Notes: generated by a model from the sequence alone, not told the origin. DNA of 64,000 nt from Acetomicrobium hydrogeniformans (GCA_016841745.1 JAENYO010000002.1:310001-374000); one strand, 5' to 3'. Positions 1 to 8,107 are shown, counted from the first letter of the stretch. Translations and numbers: made by a program.

Positions 1-56
1 AGCATAGATGAACAAGATCCCTGATGAGGTGGGGCGTAAATTTACATACTATTAAT

Positions 57-100
57 ATTGAATACATACGGTTAAAATCAAGGTCTGACCCCATTTGTTA
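57..100 (-). repeat. Type A dispersed repeat, copy 1 (reverse orientation)
   Basis: Read on the minus strand, this stretch carries GGGGTCAGACCTTG followed by ATTTTAACCGTATGTATTCAAT. That is nearly identical to plus-strand copies near 24715, 29955 and 35137. It lies in the spacer before the first gene. No transposase is visible nearby. The GGGGTCAGACCTTG head resembles REP-like elements mobilised by Y1 (RAYT-type) transposases in other bacteria; that link is inference. Confidence 0.85.
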
Positions 101-180
101 TAATTGGTGTGATACCCTTGATATTGTGTAGCGGGTAAGTTGGATCCGGGATCTCGGTCAGAAAGTGGGAAATCAAAGAA

Positions 181-390
181 ATGAAAGAAATCAGGAAAAA
201 TAAAATAGGACAGGAAGTCAGATATCATCTCGTGGGTTGGTTGCTTTTTATTATATGTGCCATTTTCTTCATTGCCTCAAGTTTGCAGGATCATAATACT
301 TTGATGTTCATAGGTAGTACAGTCTTTTTACTGGCCTGTGTCGCTTTTCTTATCCCGCTGATCTGGCCAGATAAAAACGTAGAGAATTAA
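181..390 (+). CDS. Small two-helix membrane protein of unknown function
   Basis: A 69-residue protein with a basic N-terminus (MKEIRKNKIGQEVRYH), two hydrophobic stretches at about residues 19-34 and 40-62, and a charged C-terminus. The pattern suits an inner-membrane hairpin with both ends in the cytoplasm. The ribosome-binding site before the ATG is weak (AAAGAA). I do not recognise the family. It stands alone, about 90 bases before an unrelated secreted protein. The clean membrane topology supports a real gene, but its short length leaves doubt. Confidence 0.55.
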   Translation: MKEIRKNKIGQEVRYHLVGWLLFIICAIFFIASSLQDHNTLMFIGSTVFLLACVAFLIPLIWPDKNVEN

Positions 391-479
391 AAAATACAGG
401 GTCTGTAAAAAAGAATCAGGATTTTATAAACATAACGTGGATTTACGTAGTAGCCAATAGAAATAAAAATAAGGAGGCA

Positions 480-1157
480 ATGCAATTGCAAAACAGTTTT
501 TCCCGTAGGGTAAGGTCTTTCATAGTAACCCTTTTGGTCGTTTTTTCTGTGTGTATTTGTGGAGCAGCTTTTGCCGAGAATAAAGAATCCCCCCAAATAG
601 ATTCTAATCTGCTTAATTTTCAGAATGGAGAAGGTCCGGTCCGATCTATAAATATCGCAGACTGTACAGATCCGGTCATGAGCGGCGATGTTCAGGTTGG
701 TACAATATTCTGTGTCTGCCAGGGAGTGGCTTTCCGCGTGGCTCAGCTAATGGCGGAGAAGTGGTCGGACGGAGTCTTTCATGTTGACGATGTTCGAGTT
801 GTCACCGGATGGAAGACTGAAGGACCTGAGGACCTTTTTATTCACAGACTGGAAATGTCTCCCGATGAAAAAAAGGGGTTCAGCTATGATAAAAAGGCCC
901 AGGAAGTAACGGATCAGACCCTCGAAGATGCCTGGTACCAGGTGACTATCCTTTCTACCGGCCAGAAATATACCTTTTATGCTACCGAAAAGATCTATGG
1001 AACAGCTGATGATTCCGGCAAAACCATGCTCGATTACCGCAGAGAAGTAGAAGGTGGAGATCCAACCCATAAAGCTGAAATGAAAGCCATGCGAGCCAGT
1101 GCATCAAAGAGGCTTATAACACAACCCTTTGCGGCCGGGTCATTCACGATCAGGTAA
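480..1157 (+). CDS. Secreted protein of unknown function
   Basis: A 225-residue protein with a Sec signal peptide: basic start with two Arg pairs, hydrophobic core, and likely cleavage after the AAFA at residue 32. An AAGGAGG Shine-Dalgarno sequence ends three bases before the ATG. The mature part is mixed and hydrophilic, with four Cys in its first half (DCTDP, FCVCQG) and no further membrane segment, so it is probably periplasmic. I do not recognise the family. The frame stays open after its stop and runs into the OmpA-like frame downstream, so the two may be relics of one locus or simply neighbours. Confidence 0.75.
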   Translation: MQLQNSFSRRVRSFIVTLLVVFSVCICGAAFAENKESPQIDSNLLNFQNGEGPVRSINIADCTDPVMSGDVQVGTIFCVCQGVAFRVAQLMAEKWSDGVFHVDDVRVVTGWKTEGPEDLFIHRLEMSPDEKKGFSYDKKAQEVTDQTLEDAWYQVTILSTGQKYTFYATEKIYGTADDSGKTMLDYRREVEGGDPTHKAEMKAMRASASKRLITQPFAAGSFTIR

Positions 1158-1173
1158 GACATAAAGGAGTCAT

Positions 1174-1296
1174 ATGCTTTCTGCCGATTATTTCAGGCTG
1201 TTCTTCGGGACGGCCTTTTTGTATTTCCGGGATCTGCCTGGAAAAGTAGCATGGGAAAAAAGAGTAGTATTAGAAAATATGTATTCAATTGCTTGA
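1174..1296 (+). other. Short frame with a strong ribosome-binding site, possible lost start of the OmpA-like gene
   Basis: An AAAGGAGT sequence sits four bases before the ATG at 1174. That frame runs only 40 codons and begins with a hydrophobic, signal-like stretch (MLSADYFRLFFGTAFLYF). It overlaps the OmpA-like frame (1251-1646), which lies in another phase, has no good ribosome-binding site and no signal peptide. One reading is that the original gene started at 1174 and a frameshift plus internal loss produced the present arrangement. A free-standing small peptide is the alternative. Confidence 0.35.
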
Positions 1297-1646
1297 AAAC
1301 AAGCCCTGACCCCCAATGGTTCTACGGAATTCATTTTGATTTTCATTCAGATGTTATTAGGGATGAATCCAAGCCAACACTGGATAAGATAGTGGCCATG
1401 CTGCGCTCTGAAAAGGCCATGGAATTGATCATTGAAGGACACACTGATTCCGACGGCGAGGCCAAACATAATCAGGACCTGTCCCGAAGACGGGCAGATT
1501 CGGTTAAAACTTACCTGGTTGCAGCAGGTATTTCTTCTTCCCGGCTCTCGACAGAAGGTTTTGGGGAATCAAAACCAGTTGCCCCGAATACAACCTCTAT
1601 GGGCAAGGCTCAGAACCGTCGTGTGGAGTTGGTGGTTAAAGAATAA
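1251..1646 (+). pseudogene. OmpA-like peptidoglycan-binding domain, probable N-terminally truncated remnant
   Basis: A 131-residue frame that is almost only an OmpA C-terminal domain. It has the FDFHSDVIRDESKPTLDKI entry strand (about 29-47), GHTDSDGE (63-70), LSRRRADSV (77-85), GFGESKP (103-109) and the closing NRRVELVV (122-129). Such domains bind diaminopimelate in peptidoglycan and normally follow a signal peptide and another domain. Here there is no signal peptide and no convincing Shine-Dalgarno before the ATG, and the frame is open upstream to the previous gene's stop at 1157. It looks like the 3' part of a longer exported protein whose beginning has decayed. Domain assignment is firm; pseudogene status is inference. 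Confidence 0.65.
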
Positions 1647-1747
1647 TAAAATAACATGTGGATAAAGTTATTCGGTTATCTATGAAAGATCTGATACATA
1701 ACTGAATAACCACTCCAAAGGAAGGTTTTTGTCTCAGGAAAGAACAG

Positions 1748-1774
1748 AGCCGTTGCCAGGAACCTGCAGCGGCT
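1748..1774. terminator. Stem-loop after the OmpA-like frame
   Basis: Nine-base arms AGCCGTTGC and GCAGCGGCT (one G-U pair) with a nine-base loop, followed on the plus strand by TTTCT. The T-run is weak. It could end plus-strand transcription from 480-1646, or transcription from the minus strand. Confidence 0.5.
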
Positions 1775-1854
1775 TTCTAATGTTTGGGGTCTGGTTTTTC
1801 CCTTCCAGTGTTTCCACGTAGTTTATCTTATCTATTAACTGACCATTTACATGT

Positions 1855-1912
1855 CGTTCCTGTCTTGCAAGCATACCCCTGTAGTACTATCCAGTGCGGA
1901 GAGCATAATGAC
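1855..1912 (+). repeat. Type B dispersed repeat, degenerate copy
   Basis: The block GTAGTACTATCCAGTGCGGA followed by GAGCATAATGACA matches the second half of the type B repeat (compare GTACTATCCAGGGCGTGAAG and CATATTGACA at 14192-14220). Its first half, TCTTGCAAGCATACCCCTG, is eroded. It lies just downstream of the broken HD gene, as do the copies beside the two intact HD genes. The rest of 1647-1967 holds only the stem-loop at 1748. Confidence 0.6.
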
Positions 1913-1967
1913 AGGGAGGTCTCCAAGTTCTTTGGGGTTGAACTTCCTTCTGCTAACCCACTTGTTC

Positions 1968-2306
1968 TTATGTGTTTTCTTTGTTTCCATACATCTTTTC
2001 TATGATCTTCTTTCCTGAAGCTGTTTTGAAATGTTTGTTTACAAAATCCATGGCGGTGTCTTTGTCCACATCATCTTCAGATGCATTGACGAGGAAGTCT
2101 GCTTCCACCAGTATCTGAAAATCCATACCATCAATATGTTCAAAACTGTGATGATGGCCTATGATGAAACAGACTCTGTCAATTATGTCTTCACTAATTT
2201 GTAATGTCCCCAGGATATTTCTGGCTATAGGCGGGCCTTCAATTTCCTGGCATTTCCACGATGAGTTATTATACTTACGCTCGCATTCTTTTATCCATAT
2301 GTCATG
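1968..2306 (-). pseudogene. HD-domain phosphohydrolase gene, 5'-truncated copy
   Basis: The C-terminal two thirds of the HD protein encoded intact at 18329-18817 and 8338-8817. Readable parts are KECERKYNNSSWKCQEIEGP, the IIGHHHSFEHIDGMDF block and SGKKIIEKMYGNKENT. About 200 bases are almost identical to the 18.3-kb copy. Homology stops at about 2306, within HDIxIKECER, and the sequence runs into a CA-rich stretch and a type B repeat. The start codon, ribosome-binding site and the first quarter of the domain are gone. An upstream in-frame extension reaches 2441 but consists of repeat and terminator sequence and is not a real N-terminus. Confidence 0.85.
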
Positions 2307-2327
2307 CACAACACAACACAACAAAGA

Positions 2328-2366
2328 AGCCAGCCTTGCGCACGTGGTTTTGTACAACAAAAAGGT
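2328..2366 (+). repeat. Type B dispersed repeat at the HD-gene breakpoint
   Basis: GCCAGCCTTGCGCACGTGGT followed by TTTGTACAACAAAA resembles the copy at 14476-14513, which has GGCCTTGCGCGTACGGTTTT then GCACAACAAAA. It sits about 20 bases beyond the point where homology of the truncated HD gene ends, so it may be involved in the truncation. Confidence 0.65.
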
Positions 2367-2397
2367 CCCGCTCCAGCCTTTTCCCTCAATAAGAAAA

Positions 2398-2427
2398 AAA
2401 AGGGCGGGGATTTCTCCCCGCCCTTTT
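2398..2427 (-). terminator. Rho-independent terminator of the 2445-4094 gene
   Basis: Perfect GC-rich stem with arms AAAAGGGCGGGGA and TCCCCGCCCTTTT around a four-base loop. In the minus-strand transcript it is followed by a run of U. It lies 18 bases after the stop codon of the Synergist-CTERM gene. Confidence 0.9.
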
Positions 2428-2444
2428 AGTGAACGTTGCATTTT

Positions 2445-4094
2445 TTATTTTTTCAGTAGCATGAACAGCGGAAGAAACAATAATCCAACACCGGGAACAA
2501 ATCCAAGGGCTGAACATCCGCCACCACCACCGGAGGTAGTAGAATCTCCATCTTCCGATTTCATAGTTGCCGCTGTAAGTTTAAGAGGATCTGCAAACTT
2601 GTCATCCAGCTCACCATCGTAGATAACGATGTAATCCCTGCCGTTCACGGTAGCAGAATCGACCATTCCAGGCTCTCCGCCGTTCACGATCAGGAGATTG
2701 ACTGTGAAGAAGAATGTAGGTTCATCATCATCGTCGAACTCTACCCACATGCCAACAGCATCTTCGAACTCGGGATCGTCAAGTTGTATCTCCGCAGTGG
2801 TCCCATCGCTCCATTCTTTGGTGAAGGATATATGTTTTCTGAGTGCATTGATCAATTCGGCTTCTGATGCCTTTTCAGTATCTACTTCTTTCTGGATGAG
2901 AGAAACAAGCTCAGGACTGTAAGTATTGAATTCATCAACATAGACGGCAAATCTCAATCCAAGTGGAAGTGCACTGAGGCCATCCTGTTTGTCGGCAGGA
3001 ACATCAGCGGAGACCTCGACTTTCGCAATATAGTTTCCGGTATCAGCCATGGTGACAAGAGTGTAGTTGCCATCATAAATCTCGCTCCAATCATCATTAC
3101 CTATTACATAAGTTACATCCGGGTCTATATCATCATTGATATCTGCGCTTGAAAGATCGGGGATCAGGCCTGTTGCATTGGGACCATCCTCAAAAGCGCT
3201 TGCCCGCAACCAGGAAAGGGTCAGGGTATCTCCGTTGGTGAAAGGAATTTCAACAGAATTGTTACCCTCCAAGATAATTACACCAGCAAGGGCAGGGTCT
3301 ATCTGTCGCGGATTTGGGACCAAAATAAAGGGAGACCTTCCATCATCATTGAATCCAGGTCCAAAAAGAGGAAAGTCATAAACTTTTACATCATCTGATA
3401 CAATTACGGCCTTATTCCAGAAATTAAGGATTCCTGCTATGAGAGTGTTTTTGGAATCAGTTACCCAAAGACCCAGATCTACCTCTTCATTGAGTGAACT
3501 GAGAGGATCAAAGGTACGGACAGTTTCAATTTTATGAGTACCTTCATCCTTCTCACCAAGAAAGATTTTGAAGGTGGGAGTTTCCTCCACTTTTACCACT
3601 ACATGATTCAGAGATGCAACCTCCAAATCATTGCTGAGAACTAACAGGGAGCCATAAAGGGCTCTGTCTTCCACACCGGAAAAATCCCAGCTGTATGTGG
3701 TGGCAAAGGGGTTTGAAGACTCGAAGTCAGTGCTGAAGACTCCTATTTTAGATTCTTTGAGTTCTCTGTTCCATTGAAGAGTATAGGGATCGGCTGATAC
3801 TGTTCCGTTTATGGAGCCGGATGATTCTGTCGTTCTAATAACAATAAAATCCGGCATTTCCTCACACCACTTAAATTCGTCCGGGTAATCGAAATATAGG
3901 TCGATCTGTGAATCTACTTTCACAGCTGGCTTATAGTAAACAGTTAATTCTAAATCTCTTACCGGGAGTGCATCCGTACTTGTCAATACATCTCCCCAGT
4001 TTTCATACTCGGGAATAAATGCAGATTCTGAAACACCATTCAGAGCGAGAAATACCGCCACCATAATGAACAAGAAAAGCCGCTTACATTTCAT
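2445..4094 (-). CDS. Secreted protein with Synergist-CTERM sorting tail
   Basis: About 549 residues. The ATG at 4094 was chosen because GGAGGGGG lies eight bases upstream; an in-frame ATG at 4112 would lie before that site. A signal peptide (MKCKRLFLFIMVAVFLALNG) is followed by an acidic, beta-rich mature domain with many Asp and Glu residues and no family I can name. The C-terminus is a Gly/Ser run with GGGGGCSALG, a hydrophobic helix and a final LLKK, the Synergist-CTERM plan. In this class the tail is thought to direct processing and surface attachment; the partner enzyme is not in the window. A strong terminator follows the gene. The role is unknown, probably surface-exposed. Confidence 0.85.
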   Translation of the reverse strand: MKCKRLFLFIMVAVFLALNGVSESAFIPEYENWGDVLTSTDALPVRDLELTVYYKPAVKVDSQIDLYFDYPDEFKWCEEMPDFIVIRTTESSGSINGTVSADPYTLQWNRELKESKIGVFSTDFESSNPFATTYSWDFSGVEDRALYGSLLVLSNDLEVASLNHVVVKVEETPTFKIFLGEKDEGTHKIETVRTFDPLSSLNEEVDLGLWVTDSKNTLIAGILNFWNKAVIVSDDVKVYDFPLFGPGFNDDGRSPFILVPNPRQIDPALAGVIILEGNNSVEIPFTNGDTLTLSWLRASAFEDGPNATGLIPDLSSADINDDIDPDVTYVIGNDDWSEIYDGNYTLVTMADTGNYIAKVEVSADVPADKQDGLSALPLGLRFAVYVDEFNTYSPELVSLIQKEVDTEKASEAELINALRKHISFTKEWSDGTTAEIQLDDPEFEDAVGMWVEFDDDDEPTFFFTVNLLIVNGGEPGMVDSATVNGRDYIVIYDGELDDKFADPLKLTAATMKSEDGDSTTSGGGGGCSALGFVPGVGLLFLPLFMLLKK

Positions 4095-4353
4095 AAACAA
4101 AACCCCCTCCATAAGTAGATCCCTTTTACCTTTCGGTGAAAGGCCTACCGAAGATAATATTTGTCTTTCAGAAAAATGGAAGATGAGGGTAAAGAACAGA
4201 GCACGCTATGGCTGAAGAAGAAATATATTCAAGATTTAAATACGTTTACCCGAAAATAATTATCCTTGTTAAGAATACAGGGAAAAAACCCGAAGAGACA
4301 TTGGTGTATACTTTTAGATTACACCAATTTCATAAAACAATTCCAGAATGACT

Positions 4354-4396
4354 GGGGTCAAGCCTTGCATGCACGGTTTTGTAGTGCTGTTTGGGG
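4354..4396 (+). repeat. Type B dispersed repeat
   Basis: GGGGTCAAGCCTTGCATGCA followed by CGGTTTTGTAGTGCTGTTTG. It is one of the best-preserved heads of the type B family, in the spacer between a Synergist-CTERM gene and the exported cyclase. The remaining sequence of 4095-4494 shows no coding capacity that I can support. Confidence 0.85.
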
Positions 4397-4494
4397 AGTT
4401 AGATTTACTTCGAAAAATGGGAGTTGTCTGGAGTACATAAGTTTTTCATCTGCCTTAGAACTTTCTCCTTATTTTCTGGTTTTGAACCAAAATA

Positions 4495-4621
4495 AAAGGA
4501 CCCCGGCGATTTTTCATGTCGGAGTCCTTTATCGGTTTTTGCATGTTTACTTAGGTCTATTTATCTATTCGTAAATTTATTTCCTTGACAGAAAAAGGAG
4601 AGGTTTCATCAGTAACAGGCC
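4495..4621 (-). pseudogene. Relic of a Synergist-CTERM tail with its terminator
   Basis: This block aligns with the end of the Synergist-CTERM gene at 21977-23335 and its terminator (21900-22030). Both share GGAGTCCTTTATCGGTTTTTG, then a similar TTTACT and TCTAxTxATCTATTC spacer. On the minus strand just before a TAA at 4577-4579, the reading is GLLLMKPLLFLSRK, the expected hydrophobic-plus-basic tail. The Cys motif and the body of the gene are missing. It appears to be the surviving 3' end of a lost or copied family member, lying directly after the cyclase gene. The DNA match supports common origin; no function is implied. Confidence 0.6.
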
Positions 4622-4646
4622 CTTGGGATTCAGAGGCCTGCTACTG
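4610..4646 (-). terminator. Stem-loop after the cyclase gene
   Basis: Twelve-base arms (CAGTAACAGGCC and GGCCTGCTACTG, one mismatch) lie 20 bases past the cyclase stop. In the minus transcript the stem is followed by ATGAAACCTCTCCTTTTT, a spaced U-rich tract. It overlaps the relic sorting tail, so it may be a reused fragment. Confidence 0.6.
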
Positions 4647-4665
4647 ATTCGCAGAAAGGTTAGGG

Positions 4666-5490
4666 CTATATGGCAAAGACTCTGGCCGGGAAACCTGATC
4701 CCATGGCAGGCTTGGGGAAGGTGACCACTGAAATGGCCCCATATTCAGGCACATGGTCCAGGTTGGCGAGAAGTTCTATCTGATAGTGGTCCTGGGCAAG
4801 GATGTAGGCCTCACAGGAATAGTCTCCCTTGGATGTGGAGGTCCCTGGGTCGGTATCTGTGGCTTCATGACCTGAAGCTGTAATGCCTGCTTCTTCATAA
4901 AGATATTTCAGGACTTCCATACTCCAACCGGGATAATGGGCAACTCCATTATCATCGCGGTTCTGCATGGCTTTGGCATCGGGCCATCTCTTCGACCAGT
5001 CTGTCCGCATTGCGACAAAGGCCCCTGTGGGAATTGAACCATACTTTTTCTCCCATTTCTTTACATCATCCATTGTTATTGCATAATCGTTATTGGAAGC
5101 CGCCTTTTCATGAACATCCAGCACAACCAGGGGGAGTACCATTTCCTTGACGTCGATCTGGTCTATGGTCCTTAAGCCCTTACTGAAGTGGGCCGGCGGA
5201 TCACAGTGTGTTCCCCACTGCCCTACATGGGTGAATACCTGGGCAAAAAAGCCGTATCCCTTTGATCCTACCCCTTTGTCATACCAATAGATGGTCTCCC
5301 GGGATGCATCAGGAAATCCAGGCCAATGGGGTATTCCCGACTCAAAGGAATGAGTCAGGTCTACATACTGTCTGGATTGAAGCATACTGCACGTATCGTA
5401 AAGGGATGGAGCAGCATGAGACTTCATAGTCAGGACGAAAAGGACAAAGAACAACACCAACACAAATTTCTGCGAGAATCTGGTCTTCAT
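4666..5490 (-). CDS. Exported cyclase-family (kynurenine-formamidase-like) metal hydrolase
   Basis: About 274 residues starting at MKTRFSQKF. This ATG has GGAGGA seven bases upstream; upstream in-frame ATGs overlap that site. It begins with a signal peptide (hydrophobic FVLVLFFVLFVLT, then SHAA), so the enzyme should act outside the cytoplasm. The mature part fits the cyclase family (PF04199): DLTHSFESGIPHWPGF near the N-terminus and the metal-binding HVGQWGTHCDPPAHF motif, then a conserved SGHEATDTDPG region. Characterised relatives hydrolyse N-formylkynurenine or cyclic amides and are mostly cytoplasmic, so secretion is notable. The substrate is unknown. It appears monocistronic with its own terminator. 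Confidence 0.85.
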   Translation of the reverse strand: MKTRFSQKFVLVLFFVLFVLTMKSHAAPSLYDTCSMLQSRQYVDLTHSFESGIPHWPGFPDASRETIYWYDKGVGSKGYGFFAQVFTHVGQWGTHCDPPAHFSKGLRTIDQIDVKEMVLPLVVLDVHEKAASNNDYAITMDDVKKWEKKYGSIPTGAFVAMRTDWSKRWPDAKAMQNRDDNGVAHYPGWSMEVLKYLYEEAGITASGHEATDTDPGTSTSKGDYSCEAYILAQDHYQIELLANLDHVPEYGAISVVTFPKPAMGSGFPARVFAI

Positions 5491-5773
5491 TCGCATCTCC
5501 TCCATTCAATTTGATCCAGCCTCTCTTATCAGGAATCCGAAGTTCAGGAAACATGGATTCTGCTTTGGCCACTTACAACAAGACTTCTCCAGAGATGGGC
5601 AAGACAGACTGTATCGAAATGAGACTAAAAAGAGAACCCCGTAAACCGATATTATACTGGGATAAAGGGCCTGTGAAATTGGGAGAGAACAGGAATGGTA
5701 AGGTATGTTGAATATCTATCATATTATTACGATTAAACTTTCACCGCAATAGAAAGAATAAGCAAATTATGAA

Positions 5774-5824
5774 AATCATCAAGCAATGCCGGGGAATGTT
5801 TCTGTCCGGCATTGTTTGATGATT
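5774..5824. repeat. Long inverted repeat (19-bp arms)
   Basis: AATCATCAAGCAATGCCGG and CCGGCATTGTTTGATGATT pair over 19 bases with one mismatch (G-U in RNA) around a 13-base loop. No gene ends close by on either strand; the nearest minus-strand frame ends at 6076. There is no T-run, so it is not a typical terminator. Confidence 0.75.
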
Positions 5825-5839
5825 ACGATGGTTTTTGAC

Positions 5840-5879
5840 GGAGACTCGAAGAGTCCCAGCGGTTAATCGATTTTAGATT
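5840..5879 (+). repeat. Short dispersed repeat, copy 1 of 2
   Basis: GGAGACTCGAAGAGTCCCAG followed by CGGTTAATCGATTTTAGATT. A second copy at 14426-14466 is nearly identical. It contains a small hairpin (GACTC GAA GAGTC). The second copy is fused to CTGCGGCCCTCTGCG-type intergenic repeat sequence. Confidence 0.75.
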
Positions 5880-6075
5880 CTGGATTAAACCTTTGGAAAT
5901 GCTTATCTTTTGATACTGATGATCAGATCACAACAAACCGTAACAGATCTTCACGGCCTATACGTTACTGCTCGTGTTGTATTCAGTTCTTTTTGATGAT
6001 TAGACCAGGTGCTATACTTTTAAACAATTAAATTCAGCTTATATCTTCTTTACCCACATAATTTATCTTTTCTTT

Positions 6076-6284
6076 CAGCCCTCGCATAAATACAGTTCAT
6101 TCAGTTTTTTTATAAGTTCAAAAAAAGGTGGTGTGTTTCGGTAACTCCTGTCTGCTTTTTCATACGATTTTTCGATGGAAGAATAATCCAAATGGTTGCT
6201 GATCAACGGGTATTCAACATATTGTGTCTTCAGGGTCTCCTGGAAGGATATCACTCTTATATATACCAGGGTTCGAAGAATATC
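6076..6284 (-). pseudogene. Orphan 69-codon frame without a start, likely 3' end of a lost gene
   Basis: The minus strand is open from after a TAG at 6285-6287 to a TGA at 6076-6078 and reads like real protein: a basic hydrophobic start (LVYIRVISFQETLK), then SNHLDYSSIEKSYEKADRSY and a C-terminal FFELIKKLNELYLCEG. It has no ATG and no convincing ribosome-binding site. The amphipathic, Lys/Glu-rich composition is unlike shadow frames. I cannot identify the family. It lies in the promoter region of the next gene on the opposite strand and is probably the tail of a gene whose 5' part was removed. Confidence 0.4.
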
Positions 6285-6320
6285 CTACGATAGATCATTG
6301 TTCTGGAAGGAGGGTTTAAC

Positions 6321-8081
6321 GTGAAAAAAACATTTCTTGTACTTCTCGTTGTTCTGGTTCTGCTGGTTTTTTCGAGCCACTGCTACGCAGAAACTTTCAC
6401 TGTATCAACATCAGCACAATTCCAGATTGCTCTGAATAGTGCAGATCTCAACGGGGAAGGTGACATTATCACTCTTTTACCGGGTACTTACTCTGGAAGT
6501 GATAGCTTTTTTTCCTATGTGCCAAAAAGTGAAGACGAAAACCTTACTATTACAGGATCTGGAGAGGTTATCCTGGATGGAGAAGGTCAGGCGGGACAAA
6601 TTCTGTATATCTCCTCTCCCTGGCAGACGGATATCACACTTCAGGGTCTCACCTTCCGGAATAGTGTCTGTGTTTCCGGGTATGGCGGTGGTGCCGGGGC
6701 AAGTATCCAGATACAAGCGGGAAATATCAATGTGGTTGAATGTTCTTTCAAGAATAATAAGGTTCCGGATTCGTGGGGAGGAGGACTTTATGCCTCTATA
6801 AGTAGTAACGGTACTATCAATATAACAAGCTGTGATTTCACTGGAAACCTGGCAAGCGGTTATGGAGGAGGTTTATTTGCAGAATCAAGAGGTACAGGTG
6901 GAATAAACCTAAAAGATAACTCTTTCTCCGAGAATTCCTGCACAGCACAGGGGCGTGGGGGCGGTGCCTACTTGTCCACAGCTTGTGGCACAATCCTGGT
7001 CACCGGAAATACCTTCTCAGACAATATCTCTTACGATGATGCCGGCGGAATATTTTGCCTTGTAAATGAAGGTAATTTATATTTTGCCGATAACTTACTG
7101 AATGGCAATATTATCGTGCCCGAGGGCCCTTATCAAGGTGGCGGGGCACGGCTGGGTTGTATTTTAGGTGACATGACAGTGGAAAACTGCTCTTTCACAA
7201 ATAATATATGCCAATCATCGGGTGGGGGAATATATTGCCTTGTAATAGAAGGTAATTTATATTTTGCCGATAACTTGCTGGACGGCAATATCGTGTCAGG
7301 TGACTATGAAGGTGGCGGGGCATGGCTGGAAACTTCTAGTGCTGACATGACAGTGGAAAACTGCTCTTTCACCCATAACACTTGTCAATCACATGGTGGG
7401 GGAGTATGTACCTATTTCTACAACGGGGATTTCCTTTTCAGGAATAACCTTGTAGCAGACAATACCTCTATTAAGTCTGGAGGAGGAGCATACCTGCTTT
7501 TCCACATGGATGGGACAAATCCTTTTGACATAATCAACAATACCATCACTGAAAATACCGTTTCCGGAGAAGGGTATTCAGGCGGAGGTCTTTATATCGA
7601 TGGTGGGGCTGATAACGCTGAGTATTCCATCTACAACAACATAATATGGGGCAACTCTGCCTTTGATGGGAATGATATCTATCTAAACGACCGGGGGCAA
7701 CTGAATTCTTTTTCCCTTTACAACAACGACTTTTCCGTTCTTTCCACTGATTTTACAGGAGGAAGTGTGATTTCCAGAGATTTCAACTTTAACGTTGATC
7801 CCGGCTTTGTGTCTGATACAGATTACCATCTCATGGCAGGATCTCCCCTTATCGACGAGGGAGATCCTCTGGCTCCATCCCTTCCAGAAACTGATCTGGA
7901 CGGAAATGCCAGGGTCTCAGGAGCAGAAGTGGACATGGGGGCCTATGAATATGCACCTGCCGGAGATGACGACGACGATGTATCTCAAAAAACTTCTGGC
8001 AGCGGATGTAACGCAGGAGCCTTTGTACCATCCATGCTGCTCCTCCTCGCGCCTCTGTTCATTCTTGCCAGAAAAAAGTAA
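6321..8081 (+). CDS. Secreted right-handed beta-helix protein with Synergist-CTERM tail
   Basis: 586 residues, GTG start at 6321 seven bases after GGAGGG. A signal peptide (KKTFLVLLVVLVLLVFSS) leads into a repetitive parallel beta-helix of the pectate-lyase-like fold: recurring units of 20-25 residues with N-C-x-F and NN(T/S) turns and Gly-rich GGG corners. Two neighbouring units (near 7050-7110 and 7225-7300) are almost identical in DNA (EGNLYFADNLL), showing recent internal duplication. Near the end, GSPLIDEGDP and DMGAYEY match the motif common before choice-of-anchor tails. The protein ends with SGSGCNAGAF, a hydrophobic helix and LARKK. It is probably a surface adhesin or polysaccharide-binding or -cleaving protein; catalytic residues are not evident. 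It is followed by its own terminator. Confidence 0.88.
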   Translation: MKKTFLVLLVVLVLLVFSSHCYAETFTVSTSAQFQIALNSADLNGEGDIITLLPGTYSGSDSFFSYVPKSEDENLTITGSGEVILDGEGQAGQILYISSPWQTDITLQGLTFRNSVCVSGYGGGAGASIQIQAGNINVVECSFKNNKVPDSWGGGLYASISSNGTINITSCDFTGNLASGYGGGLFAESRGTGGINLKDNSFSENSCTAQGRGGGAYLSTACGTILVTGNTFSDNISYDDAGGIFCLVNEGNLYFADNLLNGNIIVPEGPYQGGGARLGCILGDMTVENCSFTNNICQSSGGGIYCLVIEGNLYFADNLLDGNIVSGDYEGGGAWLETSSADMTVENCSFTHNTCQSHGGGVCTYFYNGDFLFRNNLVADNTSIKSGGGAYLLFHMDGTNPFDIINNTITENTVSGEGYSGGGLYIDGGADNAEYSIYNNIIWGNSAFDGNDIYLNDRGQLNSFSLYNNDFSVLSTDFTGGSVISRDFNFNVDPGFVSDTDYHLMAGSPLIDEGDPLAPSLPETDLDGNARVSGAEVDMGAYEYAPAGDDDDDVSQKTSGSGCNAGAFVPSMLLLLAPLFILARKK

Positions 8082-8107
8082 ATTACAATAAAAAACAGCA
8101 ATATTTG

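Larger units (their letters stand above)
5491..6075. other. Non-coding spacer with repeats
   Basis: Between the cyclase start and an orphan frame at 6076. It holds a long stem-loop (5774-5824) and a copy of a short repeat (5840-5879). A 66-codon ATG frame at 5511-5711 has no ribosome-binding site or recognisable features and is not called. The remainder is AT-rich with no clear signals. Confidence 0.6.

Noticed and set aside
1968-2441. Full open frame as an intact HD protein
   Set aside because: The first third is translated terminator and repeat sequence; homology to the HD copies begins only at about 2306.
5511-5711. 66-codon plus-strand frame after the cyclase start
   Set aside because: No ribosome-binding site, poor composition and no recognisable domain.
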